Source: Calliopum simillimum | Lineage: Eukaryota > Arthropoda > Insecta > Diptera > Lauxaniidae | Reading direction: 5' to 3' | DNA: 64,000 nucleotides | NCBI GenBank assembly: GCA_951812925.1 | Contig: OX638370.1 | Coordinates: forward strand, 46,751,948-46,815,947 | In this document: positions 9,690-21,009 of the stretch, piece after piece | How the letters are laid out: the number at the start of each line of letters is the position of its first letter | Numbering within the stretch: the stretch's first letter is position 1 | Program-made: the position numbers and the translations under genes | The notes under the pieces: model-generated | What the model saw: the letters and a program-made list of their open reading frames with translations, nothing else | Told to the model about the DNA's origin: nothing | Databases searched by the model: none

Positions 9690-10430
9690 TACAGCAAATT
9701 CAAAAAATTTTCGGTTTTTTTTCTAAGTATCCTAAAATAAAAATTTATCGTATAGGAACTCTGATTGAAGCTTAAGGTTGCGCTCAAAAAGTTCTAAAGA
9801 AAATAAAAAGTAAAATAACGCACTTTTTTTTGTTTTTTGGAACAGATGATGATTAACATTCTTAGCTACCAACAATGAAAATACATTGATGGTTGGAGCT
9901 TACTGTTCAGTGTTTTTGAGTAAAACAACAATAAAAACAAACCAGCAAACCAGCCTTCCGATACATTTTTTTGCTTTTTTTATTTATGTGTATTTTTGCC
10001 TTGTTTTTTGTGTTTTTATTGTTGTTTTACTCAAAAACACTGAACAGTAAGCTCCAACCATCAATGTATTTTCATTGTTGGTAGCTAAGAATAAAATAAC
10101 GCACTTTTCATTTTAATAGAAAAATTCGAAAAAATTTTCGGTTTTTTTCTAAGTGTCCGAAAAGGACTATACGTTGAGGAGTGCTGATTGAAGTTCTGGA
10201 TAGGGTTCAAGAGTTGTTAAAAAAAAATCCTAGTAAATTTTTTCCGAAATATTTGTACTTTTCATTTTAATGGAAAAGTCAAAAAATTTTCGGTTTTTTT
10301 TTTTTTAAATATCCAAAAGTGAAAATTTTATCGTACAGGAGCTCTGATTGGAGCTTAAGGTTGCACTCAGAAAGTTCTAAAGAAAATAATAAGTAAAATA
10401 ACGACTTTGCTACTCTTCTTAAAATGTTGA
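9690..10430. repeat. Three imperfect copies of a ~200-bp AT-rich repeat
   Basis: Three units each contain a TTTTCGGTTTTTTT core, then a GAAAATTTATCG or GGACTATACG segment, then CTCTGATTG or GCTGATTG and AAAGTTCTAAAGAAAATAA. They start near 9690, 10110 and 10258. The first is interrupted by the hairpin MITE at 9858-10092. A related copy lies at 5296-5385. Confidence 0.65.
9858..10092. mobile_element. Foldback MITE with ~82-bp arms
   Basis: The left arm starts ATTCTTAGCTACCAACAATG and the right arm is its near-perfect reverse complement, ending at 10092. The two arms enclose a ~70-bp spacer rich in T. The whole unit can fold into one long hairpin. It interrupts the repeat at 9690-10430, so it came later. 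A direct target duplication is not clear. Confidence 0.85.
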
Positions 10431-11152
10431 TAACCATTATTATCAAATAACGCAATTTGGCTTCGCTGATCCTAATTTTGAAATGCGTATAAGAAATGAA
10501 CCACTGTAGATTCTACAGGTTTATTTTATAAATTTATTAATTAAACGCCGTACTCGTACTCAAATTAGATTTTCGATGGTTGAGGCTTATATCATGAAAA
10601 ACTAAACGAACACTGCTTAAATGGCTAAATTATTTCAGAATTTTTTAAATTACACCAATGTTACCACCCTCGTAACAAAAGTGAACATCGTCAGTGCCGC
10701 CCAGATGAAAATGCTCGGCAGAAAACAATATTTTCTTTAACAAAAATCGACTAAATTTTGAACTGGCTTAGATCCTTCAGAAACAAGTTTTCAATATTTT
10801 GAAAAATTATTCAAGTGCGTAGTGATGCAATATGTTGCTATATAATTGCTAGTTTATGTTATTTTGTTGCGTGAAAAAGTAACATATAATTTAAAAAAGA
10901 AACCTGAAGATTGAACCACCCTTTAACTTTTGCTACGTTGCTCGCCGTTTTGCTACCCGATTTTGCTACTGAAAATTTTTCAAAAGTGGCAGCAATGTTT
11001 GTATATAAGGATCATTTCGGGATTCGCAGGGGTAAACAACTAAAAGTTTAAGTGAAATACTACTAGACGGACGAAAAATACAAAAAAAGTACATAAGAAA
11101 AAGTATGATTTTATCAAAAGTATGTACAAGTTATAAAAATATTTTTAACTAA
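10431..11152. other. Unassigned stretch
   Basis: No gene is recognised. The text around 10930-10980 repeats TTTTGCTAC several times but forms no regular array. Confidence 0.45.
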
Positions 11153-11154
11153 TA

Positions 11155-11369
11155 GCCTTATCATGTATGACGAACGAATCGTTTTACTGATTTTCAACTG
11201 CTTATATCCTCCAAGTTAAAAGATGATTTGAAGTTAATGCTTAGAAACTTTATTTTTTGAACTAAAATGAACGCTTAGGTTATAGTAAGTTCTTAATAAA
11301 AAGTTTTAATAAGTTGATATTAATGAGTGAAAATCAGTCACTTTATTCGTTCGTCATACATGATAAGGC
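11155..11369. mobile_element. 215-bp MITE with TA target duplication
   Basis: The terminal inverted repeat is GCCTTATCATGTATGACGAA and continues imperfectly for about 43 bp into ACTGATTTTCA. TA lies on each side (11153-11154 and 11370-11371). This is the pattern of a Tc1/mariner-type non-autonomous element. There is no coding capacity. Confidence 0.85.
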
Positions 11370-11833
11370 TATAAAAATCGTTTTAGAACCAGCAAAAAAT
11401 TTCTAGATATTTTTTCTTTTTCATTTACTATGAAAATACTTGATTAATTAATTGCTTATTATGTATAACTTTTTAAAATGGAAAAACGTTTCACATCCGA
11501 AATTCATTGGAAGTTAAAACGTTATTCCACGCTGCACAACTAAGAGTATGATGGCACTACAACGTTATTCGTTTTTTCATTATTTTCAGTTTAAGATATT
11601 TCGGAGAAAAACAAAAATATCGAAATAATTTAAATAAGTAAGGATTTAAAGAAAATAACTAGGGCTTTCAACAATCATATCAAGTTTTCTGTACAAATAA
11701 ACCACCTTATTTTGTTGTATAACCTCAAATATTGCAAAAAACAGTGTTTTCTTGACTTTTCGGTTAAAATATCTCAAAAGCCTTCCGACAAATAGCATTT
11801 CTGATGCCAGATTCAAGCCCAGCTTCGCAAATT

Positions 11834-12230
11834 ACGGTGCCATGACATAACTCCCACGGACATATTCCCCATTTCGTAAATGGGTGTTATGGGGACTATG
11901 TCCACAAAATTGATATTTTTAGTAATGTAAGATATTACGACTTTTCTGAAATTCGGACTGATTTGTTTCCCCTCAGTAGTCTTCCATAAGAGTAGAGGTA
12001 AGTGGGCTGCTTGCGGCTTCGCAGCGGCCTTCGGCCCCAGATTAGTCTATAGTATCCAACACTAATTATGTAAATTTTTTAAATGCAAAAATTTTTTGTT
12101 CAATCTTAATTAAATTTTGTCGGACAAAATCCCAATGGGGGGAAAAATTTACGGACCTAACCCACAATACCAAAATGGGGATTATGACCGAACCCCACTT
12201 CGTAATGGGGATTATGTCCGATCACCGCAA
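11834..12230. repeat. Dispersed repeat, relative of 4087-4244
   Basis: The segment starts CGGTGCCATGACATAACTCC and continues with CATTTCGTAAATGGG and TTATGTCCG motifs, which recur at 12115-12225. It is inverted relative to 4087-4244. The middle part (11925-12110) does not match that copy. Confidence 0.6.
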
Positions 12231-12689
12231 AATACATCAAAAATTACTACTTTTATTTTTGTTTCCCGTATATTTTTTTTTTCAGGTGTGTGTACTTGAA
12301 ACGTTTTTCCACATTACCGGATCTGGAGCATTTTTTGGAGGTAAACTCTAATTTTTGCTTGTAATATACGCATTTCCTTTATTTATCAACGTTTTAATTT
12401 GATTATCTTTCCAATTTTATACATTAAATTTTCTTTTTCACCCTCTATTACACTTATCAATCACCTTTGAAACTTCCGATTTTAACATTTTGTTAGGAAC
12501 GTGCAACGTTCTTCCACTGACTGACACTTTCTAATTCCATTTTGATAGCGATAAGGTGCATAATTTTGGTTGATTTGGTGTTTAAGCAATGTAAGGAAGG
12601 CATAATAACGGTAGTCTGAAAAACAGGTTTTGCAAAAAATTGATGCGAAAACTTTTTAACTAATTTTTACAAAGAAAAGTTCTTTAAAA

Positions 12690-13504
12690 TTTCTTCAATT
12701 TATTTTTGTCCAATATTTCGACATCCATTGGCTGTCATCATCATTATTTTTGGACGCAGTTAGGTTTTGCATAAAAGACAACCGATATTTTAAATTCAAT
12801 GACAAAGTTTATAAACAGCTAAAAGGTATGCCAATGGGTTCACCAGCATCACCAATAATAGCTGATATCGTTATGGAGGAGTTTTTAGACAAATGCTTAA
12901 ATGATCTTGACGTTAAACCTCGTATGACCACAAAATATGTAGATGACTTGTTTGCCATATTAAAAAAAGACGAAATAGAAAGAACATTAAACGCACTAAA
13001 TACGTTTCACCGACGAATAAAATTTACGATAGAAAAAGAACAAGATCAAAAACTCCCCTACTTAGATACAATTATTATGAGGAAAGACAACATAACTAAA
13101 ACTGACTGGTACCAAAAACCTATGGCAACGGGACGATTACTTAATTTTACATCTAAACACCCCAAAAATACAATTTTTAACACGGCCAAAAATTTTATTC
13201 GACGAGTATTTAATATTAGTGACAACATTTTCCATAAAGACAATAAGAAAAAAATCCTGAAGATACTTAAAGACAATGGTTTTCCAGAAACGACAATACA
13301 TAATCTTAAAAAAGACAAGAAGAAGACGACAAAAACAACCATAATATAGTCGAGGACATACCTAAAATATATAAGCCACTAACGTATATACCAGGTTTTT
13401 CAGAAGAATTCAATAAGTCGGACATTCATAACAAGGACAAATATAAAATAGCATATAAAACAAATAATACAACAAGTACCATAGAAGATTTACACTTGAA
13501 ATGA
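12690..13504 (+). pseudogene. Penelope-like element: reverse transcriptase fragment
   Basis: The frame from about 12745 to 13349 encodes the second half of a Penelope-like reverse transcriptase: LKGMPMGSPASP, then KYVDDLFAI with the catalytic YVDD, then LPYLDT and the K-P-x(4)-R region around KPMATGRLLNFTSKHP. After a stop near 13347 the linker resumes in another frame (YIPGFSEEF, IAYKTNNT), so at least one frameshift has occurred. No GIY-YIG endonuclease follows. Just upstream lies terminal-repeat sequence with a hammerhead-like motif fused directly to the truncated coding part, a common arrangement for 5'-truncated Penelope-like copies. Confidence 0.85.
12708..12750 (-). ncRNA. Hammerhead-like motif of the Penelope-like element, degenerate
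   Basis: The minus strand reads TGATGA, a GACA/TGTC stem closing the loop GCCAATGGA, then GAAA and TATTGGAC. This resembles the hammerheads of Penelope-like terminal repeats. The base before TGATGA is A where the core needs C, and one extra base lies between core and stem. The motif is probably inactive. Confidence 0.45.
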
Positions 13505-13547
13505 TACACATAACTAACACACCTACACAACAACGGCTCAGTTACAA

Positions 13548-14299
13548 CCCTGCAGTTAATCAGACTAGTGCATGACTAGCCTTTGACTACTTCTAAACAG
13601 GACTAGTACTAGTTCCACAACTAACGAATTTTCTTATAATGGACAGACGATTTTTCAATGTTGATGTCCTACGAATCGTCAATTGCCTCCCTCTGCATTA
13701 CCTTTTCGCTAGTCGAGAGACAATAGTCTCCCTCTGCATTACCTATTCACCAGTCGGGAGACAGTTAAAAATTTTGAGAGCTTCGAGACTCGATATCGAG
13801 TATCAAAAAATTGAGCGAATGAGTATCTTAAAATTGAGAGATGTAATGAGAAGATGAATAAGCGAACAATGACGGATTAACTAATGCGCAATTTAAATGG
13901 CGAATAAAAAATTTAAAATTTTTTCAAATGATCAATAAATTAACACAATTTCAGATAATCCAATATATGTAGATGTGAAACAGTACGTTGGTACTGATAT
14001 CAAAACAATTTTTTTCTTTAAAGTAGCTTATTTCCACAAAAATTTATTAAAAAAATGGAACACCAAAAAATGTGACTGTTCGTACATATTACTCTCTCAC
14101 CATACTACATTTTCTCAATCAGCGGCACTTCTCAGTTAATAAATGAGCAAATAAAGACAAAGGAAAATATGAAAACTTTGTATTTTTCTGTCAACTGACG
14201 ATCTGTGCACTACGTGGGAACTAGAACAACGCTAGTACCTTTTTGAACAGTTGCCGAACTAGTCACTCTTTGGGACTGGATCCAAATTTAACTGCAGGG
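13548..14299. mobile_element. Non-autonomous element with CCCTGCAGTTAA ends
   Basis: The inverted ends are CCCTGCAGTTAA (13548) and TTTAACTGCAGGG (to 14299). Inside are many CTAGT motifs (GACTAGTGC, GACTAGTAC, GAACTAGTCAC), as in the element at 43832-45312, which also begins CCCTGT. Near 13680-13770 a ~55-bp segment containing CTCCCTCTGCATTACC is tandemly repeated. No transposase is present and no clear target duplication was found. Confidence 0.6.
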
Positions 14300-14348
14300 A
14301 AGACAGACACTGACAACTGCACACACATTTACAGACAACTAATCTATA

Positions 14349-16264
14349 CACGGTGGTTTTTAAAAAATTTCAACTTTTTGAAATACCACCCACGATTTTT
14401 TTCGGGGATAGTGTTGGGGGACCCTTCTAGTATCAGAATCCGGGAACCGCGAAATCGAACATCCAGCCGTTTTTTTTTTTTTCGACATTTTAGTTTTTTT
14501 AACGATTTTTGAGAATGTCTCGGATTTATATACATATTATGTACACATATATATGTATGTACGTACATATATATACTTGTATATGTATATATGTGTAATA
14601 TATATATATGTATATATATATACATACATGCATACATACATATAAAAGGTATCGTTTCCGCACCATTTATTTTAAAAAAAAATCTGTTTTTTCGTATATA
14701 AAAAAACACAAACAAAAACCGGATACCGCAATAGTCACTCCAGATGTGATTTTTGATGCTTAATCCGAATCCGGTCTTAGAATTGCTCTATTACTTCTGG
14801 ACTTTGAGATATCCTTACATATATGTATAAAGGACACCACTTTTTTTCCTATTTTTGAAGTTATATAACAAGATAAGATAATATTATGCCGTAAAATCTG
14901 GTATGACAGTTAATAGCCCTAGTTTTTTTCTTGAAAACTCAATCAAACCGATAACGATATCTTTTTTTTTGTCGGAGATATCTTTACCTAAAAAGTTAAA
15001 AAAGTGCAAAAACACGATTTTTGGCTATATTGGATGTTATATGCAGGACACACAAAATTCTTCTGTGAATTTCTATTACCAGAAGCATTTAGTTCTTTCT
15101 TTTGGCTTTCAATTGAGCTATTAAATGTTCATCTGCATTATTTCTCTGCAAAGTTATGTTAACTTTAAAATCACACCATGAAACTTAAAGCGAAAAATCT
15201 CGGTTTTCGGCTATATTTGAGGTTGTATACAGTATGGACGAAATTTTTCTGCTCTTTTTTACCAACCGAAGCATTTAAAACCATTCTTTATCTTCAAAAT
15301 GAGCTAACAAGTGGTCTCTTGTAATAGTTTTCTTAAAAGTTACGACTATTTTAAGACGACATGTTGCAGCAATACGTATATAAGAAATACTCGTACACTA
15401 TATTTTAGTGGCACCCCTGTGAGTTTGCACTTCATAATGTAATTTTTAAATGGTCATAACTTTGTAGAGGAATATTGCAGATGAACATTTAATAGCTCAA
15501 TTGAAAGCCAAAAGAAAGTACTAAATGCTTCTGGCAATAGAAATTCACAGAAGAATTTTGTGTGTCCTGCATATAACATCCAATATAGCCAAAAATCGTG
15601 TTTTTGCACTTTTTTAACTTTTTAGGTAAAGATATCTCCGACAAAAAAAAAGATATCGTTATCGGTTTGATTGAGTTTTCAAGAAAAAAACTAGGGCTAT
15701 TAACTGTCATACCAGATTTTACGGCATAATATTATCTTATCTTGTTATATAACTTCAAAAATAGGAAAAAAAGTGGTGTCCTTTATACATATATGTAAGG
15801 ATATCTCAAAGTCCAGAAGTAATAGAGCAATTCTAAGACCGGATTCGGATTAAGCATCAAAAATCACATCTGGAGTGACTATTGCGGTATCCGGTTTTTG
15901 TTTGTGTTTTTTTATATACGAAAAAACAGATTTTTTTTAAAAATAAATGGTGCGGAAACGATACCTTTTATATGTATGTATGCATGTATGTATATATATA
16001 TACATATATATATATTACACATATATACATATACAAGTATATATATGTACGTACATACATATATATGTGTACATAATATGTATATAAATCCGAGACATTC
16101 TCAAAAATCGTTAAAAAAACTAAAATGTCGAAAAAAAAAAAAACGGCTGGACGTTCGATTTCGCGGTTCCCGGATTCTGATACTAGAAGGGTCCCCCAAC
16201 ACTATCCCCGAAAAAAATCGTGGGTGGTATTTCAAAAAGTTGAATTTTTTTAAAAACCACCGTG
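14349..16264. mobile_element. 1.9-kb foldback element with ~0.8-kb arms
   Basis: The left arm starts CACGGTGGTTTTTAAAAAA (14349). The right arm is its reverse complement, ending CCACCGTG (16264), with TA outside on both sides. The arms match to about 15165 and from about 15450 inward, with very few differences, and enclose a ~280-bp loop. A block of alternating ATAT/ACATAC microsatellite lies in each arm. Each arm contains mirrored open frames that are by-products of the inverted symmetry and not genes. Internal text such as AATCCGAATC and TTTGAGATATCC is shared with 18180-19322. Confidence 0.9.
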
Positions 16265-16397
16265 TATATATAAATAGGCAAACGAAATCGGTTAGGTCCC
16301 TGTTTCTATACCTAAATCTCAACCGATTTGATTGATTTTTTTTTTGTTGGAAGGGTTGTGAGGAGGAGCAGTGCATAGGACTATATTTGTTTTTAAA

Positions 16398-17600
16398 GTG
16401 GGAGGTGCCACGCCCCTAAATGGAAAAAACGATCTCACGGCTAAACCGCTCCATCGATTTTAACGAAATTTGGTATGGAGATAGGGTTAGGACTAAGGAA
16501 CGATAATATGACCATTATTTTTTCCGTGGGCGGTGCCACGCCCCTAAATGGAAAAAACGATCTTTCGGCTAAACCGATGCATCGATTTTAACGATATTTG
16601 GTATGGAGTTAGGGTTAGGACTAAGGAACGATAATATGACCATTATGTTTTTCAGTGGGCAGTGCCACGCCCCTAAATGGAAAAAACGCTCTCACGGATA
16701 AACCGCTGCATCGATTTTAACGAAATTTGGTATGGAGATAGGGTTAGGACTAAGGAACGATAATATGACCATTATTTTTTCCGTGGGCGGTGCCACGCCC
16801 CTAAATGGAAAAAACGATCTTTCGGCTAAACCGATGCATCGATTTTAACGAAATTTGTTATGGAGATAGCGTTAGGACTTAGGAACGATAATATGACCAT
16901 TATGTTTTTCAGTGGGCGGTGCCACGCCCCTTAATGGAAAAAACGCTCTCACGGCTAAACCGCTCCATCGATTTTAACGAAATTTGGTATGGAGATAGGG
17001 TTAGGACTAAGGAACGATAATATGACCATTATTTTTTCCGTGGGCGGTGCCACGCCCCTAAATGGAAAAAACGATCTTTCGGCTAAACCGATGCATCGAT
17101 TTTAACGATATTTGGTATGGAGTTAGGGTTAGGACTAAGGAACGATAATATGACCATTATGTTTTTCAGTGGGCAGTGCCACGCCCCTAAATGGAAAAAA
17201 CGCTCTCACGGATAAACCGCTGCATCGATTTTAACGAAATTTGGTATGGAGATAGGGTTAGGACTAAGGAACGATAATATGACCATTATGTTTTTCAGTG
17301 GGCGGTGCCACGCCTCTAAATGGAAAAAACGCTCTCACAGCTAAACCGCTGCATCGGTTTCAACGAAATTTGGTATGGAGATAGGATTGGCACTAAGGAA
17401 CGATAACATGACCATTATGTTTTCAGTGGGCAGTGCCACGCCCCTAAATGGAAAAAACGCTCTCACGGCGAAAATACTGCACACGATTTTTATGAAATTT
17501 GGTATAGATATAGAGTTAGCACTATATAGCACGATAACATGATTGATTTTTATGAATTTTGGTATAGATAGATATCAAAAACTGTTTGTCACGCCTCTAA
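16398..17600. repeat. 128-bp satellite, nine units, with four-unit higher-order repeat
   Basis: The marker TGCCACGCC recurs at about 16406, 16534, 16663, 16791, 16920, 17048, 17177, 17306 and 17434, giving spacings of 128 or 129 bp. Units differ in linked variants, for example GATCTTTCGGCTAAACC against GCTCTCACGGATAAACC. Units 1-3 match units 5-7 variant for variant, which implies a ~514-bp higher-order repeat. The last ~130 bp are degenerate. A motif close to GTGGGCGGTGCCACGCCC also occurs in other elements of this window. Confidence 0.95.
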
Positions 17601-18056
17601 ATGGAAAGTACGATATTGCAACTTAGCTGCTGCACCGATGCAGATAACCCGAACCCTAAGGAAGAATATTAAAAGTTTTTTGTGTTTTATCGACCAAGGA
17701 AGGGTATAAAAACTTTTTCCTTTATTTTATGGTCAAATCGAATTGGGCGAATTTCGGCCACAAGGCGAACTCTAGTAAGAACAAAAATATCAAAAAGCAA
17801 AACATTGACCAGCTGATCAACACAAAATAAAAACATTCGAAAACTGAGAGGCTAAAAGTAAAGTGCAATATTTTTGCCCTTTTGTGTCGTGTGTTTGTAT
17901 TTTTTAATTATTTTATTTATTTAGTTTTGCAATTTTTGTGTGCTGTAATGTCTTGTTTTTTGCCAATTATTTAGTTTGTTTTACCTAAGTAAGTTTTATT
18001 TTTAAATATGTTAAAAAGTGGTGTTAATATTGTAATATATTCTATAATAGAGTCCC
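17601..18056. other. Unassigned stretch after the satellite
   Basis: The flank contains AGGGTATAAAAACTTTTTCC near 17700, typical of the ends of fly satellites and MITEs, and otherwise AT-rich text without a gene. Confidence 0.4.
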
Positions 18057-18115
18057 GCCAATGGATGTCGAAATATTGGACAAAAATAAATTGAAGAAAT
18101 TTTAAAGAACTTTTC
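18057..18115 (-). repeat. Fragment of the Penelope-like terminal repeat
   Basis: The minus strand of this ~58-bp stretch matches 12673-12731 exactly or almost so, including TTCGACATCCATTGG. It is therefore a second, inverted piece of the same terminal repeat. It is cut off before the TGATGA part of the hammerhead-like motif. Confidence 0.75.
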
Positions 18116-18179
18116 ACACCTGTCCCCACGTGTTTTAAATAAAAAGTGCTTGCACCTAAAATATTTTTTGGGGAAATAT

Positions 18180-19322
18180 GCGGAATGCCTCTAGGATCAA
18201 ACATATATAGCTCTTTTTTCAAAGTGAACGGCACTTTTTCAAACCAGGGACAAAAAACCCATTTTTTAGCACTGTGCTCTATACTAAGACCAAAAAAAAA
18301 AAGTTGACTAAAACGGATACAAAAAAAGAGTATACAGAAAGTAACCTGCTTGTCCGTAGATTAAAAAACAGTAAACTGAAAAACCCTACAAAATATCGTT
18401 TACGAGATATTGCGTTTTTACTTAATTTTTTGTGTTTCTATTAAAAAATTTAATTTTTGCGTACAAAAAAAAATAATGATCAATATATAGAAACAAAGAT
18501 AGTCAATTCTAATGTATTTTTTGATGCTAAATCCGAATCTGGTCTTAAAATTGCTCTACCACTTCTGATTTTTGAGATATCCTAACCTGAAATTTTGGCA
18601 TGTACGGTTTTTTCACCACTTTTAAAGTTATATAACAGGAGCAGGTAATTGTTTATCATGAAACTCGATAAAGTTTTTAAAAGTACTATTTTTTTTCTTC
18701 AAAACTCACTTTGATTTATAACGATATCTTTATTTTTTTCCGAAATATCGTAACCTAAAAAAAGTTCAAAAAATGCACGAAAGACGCCATTGGCAACATT
18801 GGTTGATTTAAATAAAAAGTTAAAAACTTTATCGAGTTTTATGATAAACAATTACCTTCTCCTGTTATATAATTTCAAAAGTGGTGAAAAAACCGTACAT
18901 GCCAAAATTTCAGGTTAGGATATCTCAAAAATCAAAAGTGGTAGAGCAATTTTAAGACCAGATTCGGATTTAGCGTCAGAAAATACATTAGGATTGACTA
19001 TTTTTGTTTCTATATATTGATCATTATTTTTTTTTTTGTACGCAAAAATTAAATTTTTTAATAGAAACACAAAAAATTAAGTAAAAACGCAATATCTCGT
19101 AAACGATATTTTGTAGGGTTTTTCAGTTTACTGTTTTTTAATCTACGGACAAGCAGGTTACTTTCTGCATACTCTTTTTTTGTATCCGTTTTAGTCAACT
19201 TTTTTTTTTTGGTCTTAGTATAGAGCACAGTGCTAAAAAATGGGTTTTTTGGCCCTGGTTTGAAAAAGTGCCGTTCACTTTGAAAAAAGAGCTATATGTG
19301 TTTATTCCTAGAGGCATTCCGC
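18180..19322. mobile_element. 1.1-kb foldback element
   Basis: The outer inverted ends are GCGGAATGCCTCTAGGA (18180) and its complement (to 19322). The arms of roughly 500 bp match closely, for example ACGGACAAGCAGGTTACTTT and its complement. The loop lies near 18700-18830. The text AATCCGAATCTGGTCTTA and TTTGAGATATCC is shared with the arms of 14349-16264, so the two are related families. There is no coding capacity. Confidence 0.85.
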
Positions 19323-19721
19323 CCACCAAATTTCATCCAAATATCTTGTATGGTTTGCGAGTTATGTCCAAATCAAATTTAAAATTTAGGGCGATGCCAC
19401 GCCTCCTGGTGAGTATTTACAAAGTTCAAGCCTAGCTCAATCTTCATTGTATGCTAATATCTAACATTATCTGAAGTTTCGTTCCGTTTTCGAGAAAAAT
19501 ATTTGGCACAATTTTAGCTCGTATAAGAATAGAAGATAAACGAAAACTAAGGAGTCCAATATTTATTATTAAAAAAGTATTATAGCAAACTATTCCATAA
19601 CATTAAAAAAATAACAAATTTATATCTTTTGTAGTTATGATTACAATTGTACATTTAACATCTCTTTTTTAATTTTTTCAATTTCAAGTTAGAATTTTCC
19701 AAATTTAACTTTTGGGTGTAC
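19323..19721. other. Satellite-like flank and AT-rich stretch
   Basis: Near 19390 the text GGGCGATGCCACGCCTCC is a diverged form of the satellite motif at 16398-17600. The preceding part, AAATTTCATCCAAATATCTT, also has satellite character. No gene is seen. Confidence 0.45.
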
Positions 19722-20220
19722 TCAAATTTGTCGTTTGCTAGTTTTTTTTTTTTTTAATTCATATTTGTCTTTGGCCAACCTATATTTTTTTTCTTTGAGT
19801 TCGAATTTATCTTTGGACAATTTAAATTTTTTTGGCTTACTGTATTTGTTTTTTTTTTTTTTTTTTTCTTCCAATAAATTACCAAGATTTTCATTTATCT
19901 CCTTCAGAATTTGTGTTGAATCCTTCTGATAATTTATTTGGTGATCAATTTGCCGTTGAAGAAGACTTTTTCTGCTTTCTTTTTTGTTACAGTGGTGCTT
20001 CGGTTTCCAATATGATAGTGGTTTCGGTGGTGCTGTCATCATCCATTTCGTCATAGGTTTCTATATTAAAGACTTCATTATTCACTCCTAAATTGGAAAA
20101 ATACTGGCAGCCTACATACCACCCTCGGCTTCTTCTAAGTGTAGCAATTGAGCTACTTGGTTTTTTGAAGCCGTTACTGAGCAGTGTTGCGATGGGCCAC
20201 CGCCATTGCCGCTTATGCTT
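19722..20220 (-). pseudogene. Lysine-rich coiled-coil protein remnant
   Basis: The minus strand encodes an acidic stretch (DEMDDDSTTETT in one frame), then, after a frameshift, a helical Lys/Glu-rich segment with the repeats SKDKFELKEKKYRLAKDKYELK. This order, an acidic linker followed by a heptad-like KxKxELxxKKYxL tail, resembles the C-terminal half of insect Myb/SANT-like or zeste-like DNA-binding proteins, some of which accompany PIF/Harbinger transposons. The N-terminal DNA-binding domain is missing. Part of the similarity may be low-complexity. Confidence 0.4.
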
Positions 20221-20254
20221 GATTAAGTGATGGACTTATTAATAACTAAGCCTT

Positions 20255-20761
20255 CATTAATTAAAATAAAATTAATATTTTTAAGAATTTTAAAGTGTTA
20301 CTTAATGACATTTATATATTGAAAATTAATTTTTTAATTGAACTGTATTGAATCTATACCAAATATCAATAAATAACACAAACAACAATTATGACATCAA
20401 GGCTAACGTATTAACACACAAACAAAACTGGCAAAAGTCGGCTTCGCAGCCGGGCAAGGATGGTGCATTGGTCTAACGAATGGCACGTCCTCGGTTCAAC
20501 TCCCGCCAAAAACACAAAGTTTTTCAACTTGAAATTTTTCAATTGTAATTAATTTAGTGAAATAAATATAACTATAATTACAACAAAAATAGTCTGATAA
20601 GTCTTTGTGGCGAAAGACGAAACATATGCCACTATAGCCGTGTTTTTAATCCGTTCCTTAATTTGTCATAATTATGTGGTAGGAAATGAATTGAAAGATT
20701 TATATGTAAATTGATATATGACTAAAAGTTCAATTAAAATTAATATTTTTATTTAATTAAC
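20255..20761 (+). mobile_element. SINE-like element, copy 2, with tRNA-like head
   Basis: This is the more complete copy. It has an A-box-like TGGTGCATTGG (20461-20471) and a B box GGTTCAACTCC (20493-20503), preceded by GCCGGGCAAGGA. The central part and the hammerhead region then match copy 1 at 4330-4712. The left end at 20269-20345 is the reverse complement of the right end of copy 1. The body between tRNA head and ribozyme is nearly identical in both copies. Confidence 0.75.
20591..20633 (+). ncRNA. Hammerhead ribozyme, two disabling substitutions
   Basis: Alignment with 4516-4558 shows the same stems and loops, with CUGAUAA in place of CUGAUGA (G to A at 20599) and cleavage triplet GCC in place of GUC (U to C at 20629). 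Both positions are essential in known hammerheads, so this copy should be inactive. Stem II is unchanged. Confidence 0.8.
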
Positions 20762-21009
20762 ATGCAATATTTTATTTCACGAAAAATACAATTAGTTTAT
20801 TATTTGAAAATCAAATTGATTATGAAAAATTAAAAGTATTTTTTGAAACTTCAACAAATAAAATTTTTTTAAAATATTTTTGGTTTAAAGGAAAGTAAAT
20901 TTAATTCAAGTATTTAAGCTACTTCATACCTTTCCCTCCTAAAAAAAAAAAATATATATTTTTTTAACCTTAAATAAGAATAGAACAAATGATCAAGTTT
21001 TGAAAACCT

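Noticed and set aside
14520..14645. ATAT/ACATAC block as a regulatory region or origin
   Set aside because: It is a microsatellite mirrored in the other arm of the foldback, with no other supporting feature.
14344..16335. Matching proteins encoded on opposite strands
   Set aside because: They arise from the two arms of one foldback element and consist of low-complexity sequence; no conserved domain.
19735..20056. Plus-strand Phe-rich open frames
   Set aside because: They are the antisense of the lysine-rich coiled-coil remnant and contain only homopolymer-like residues.
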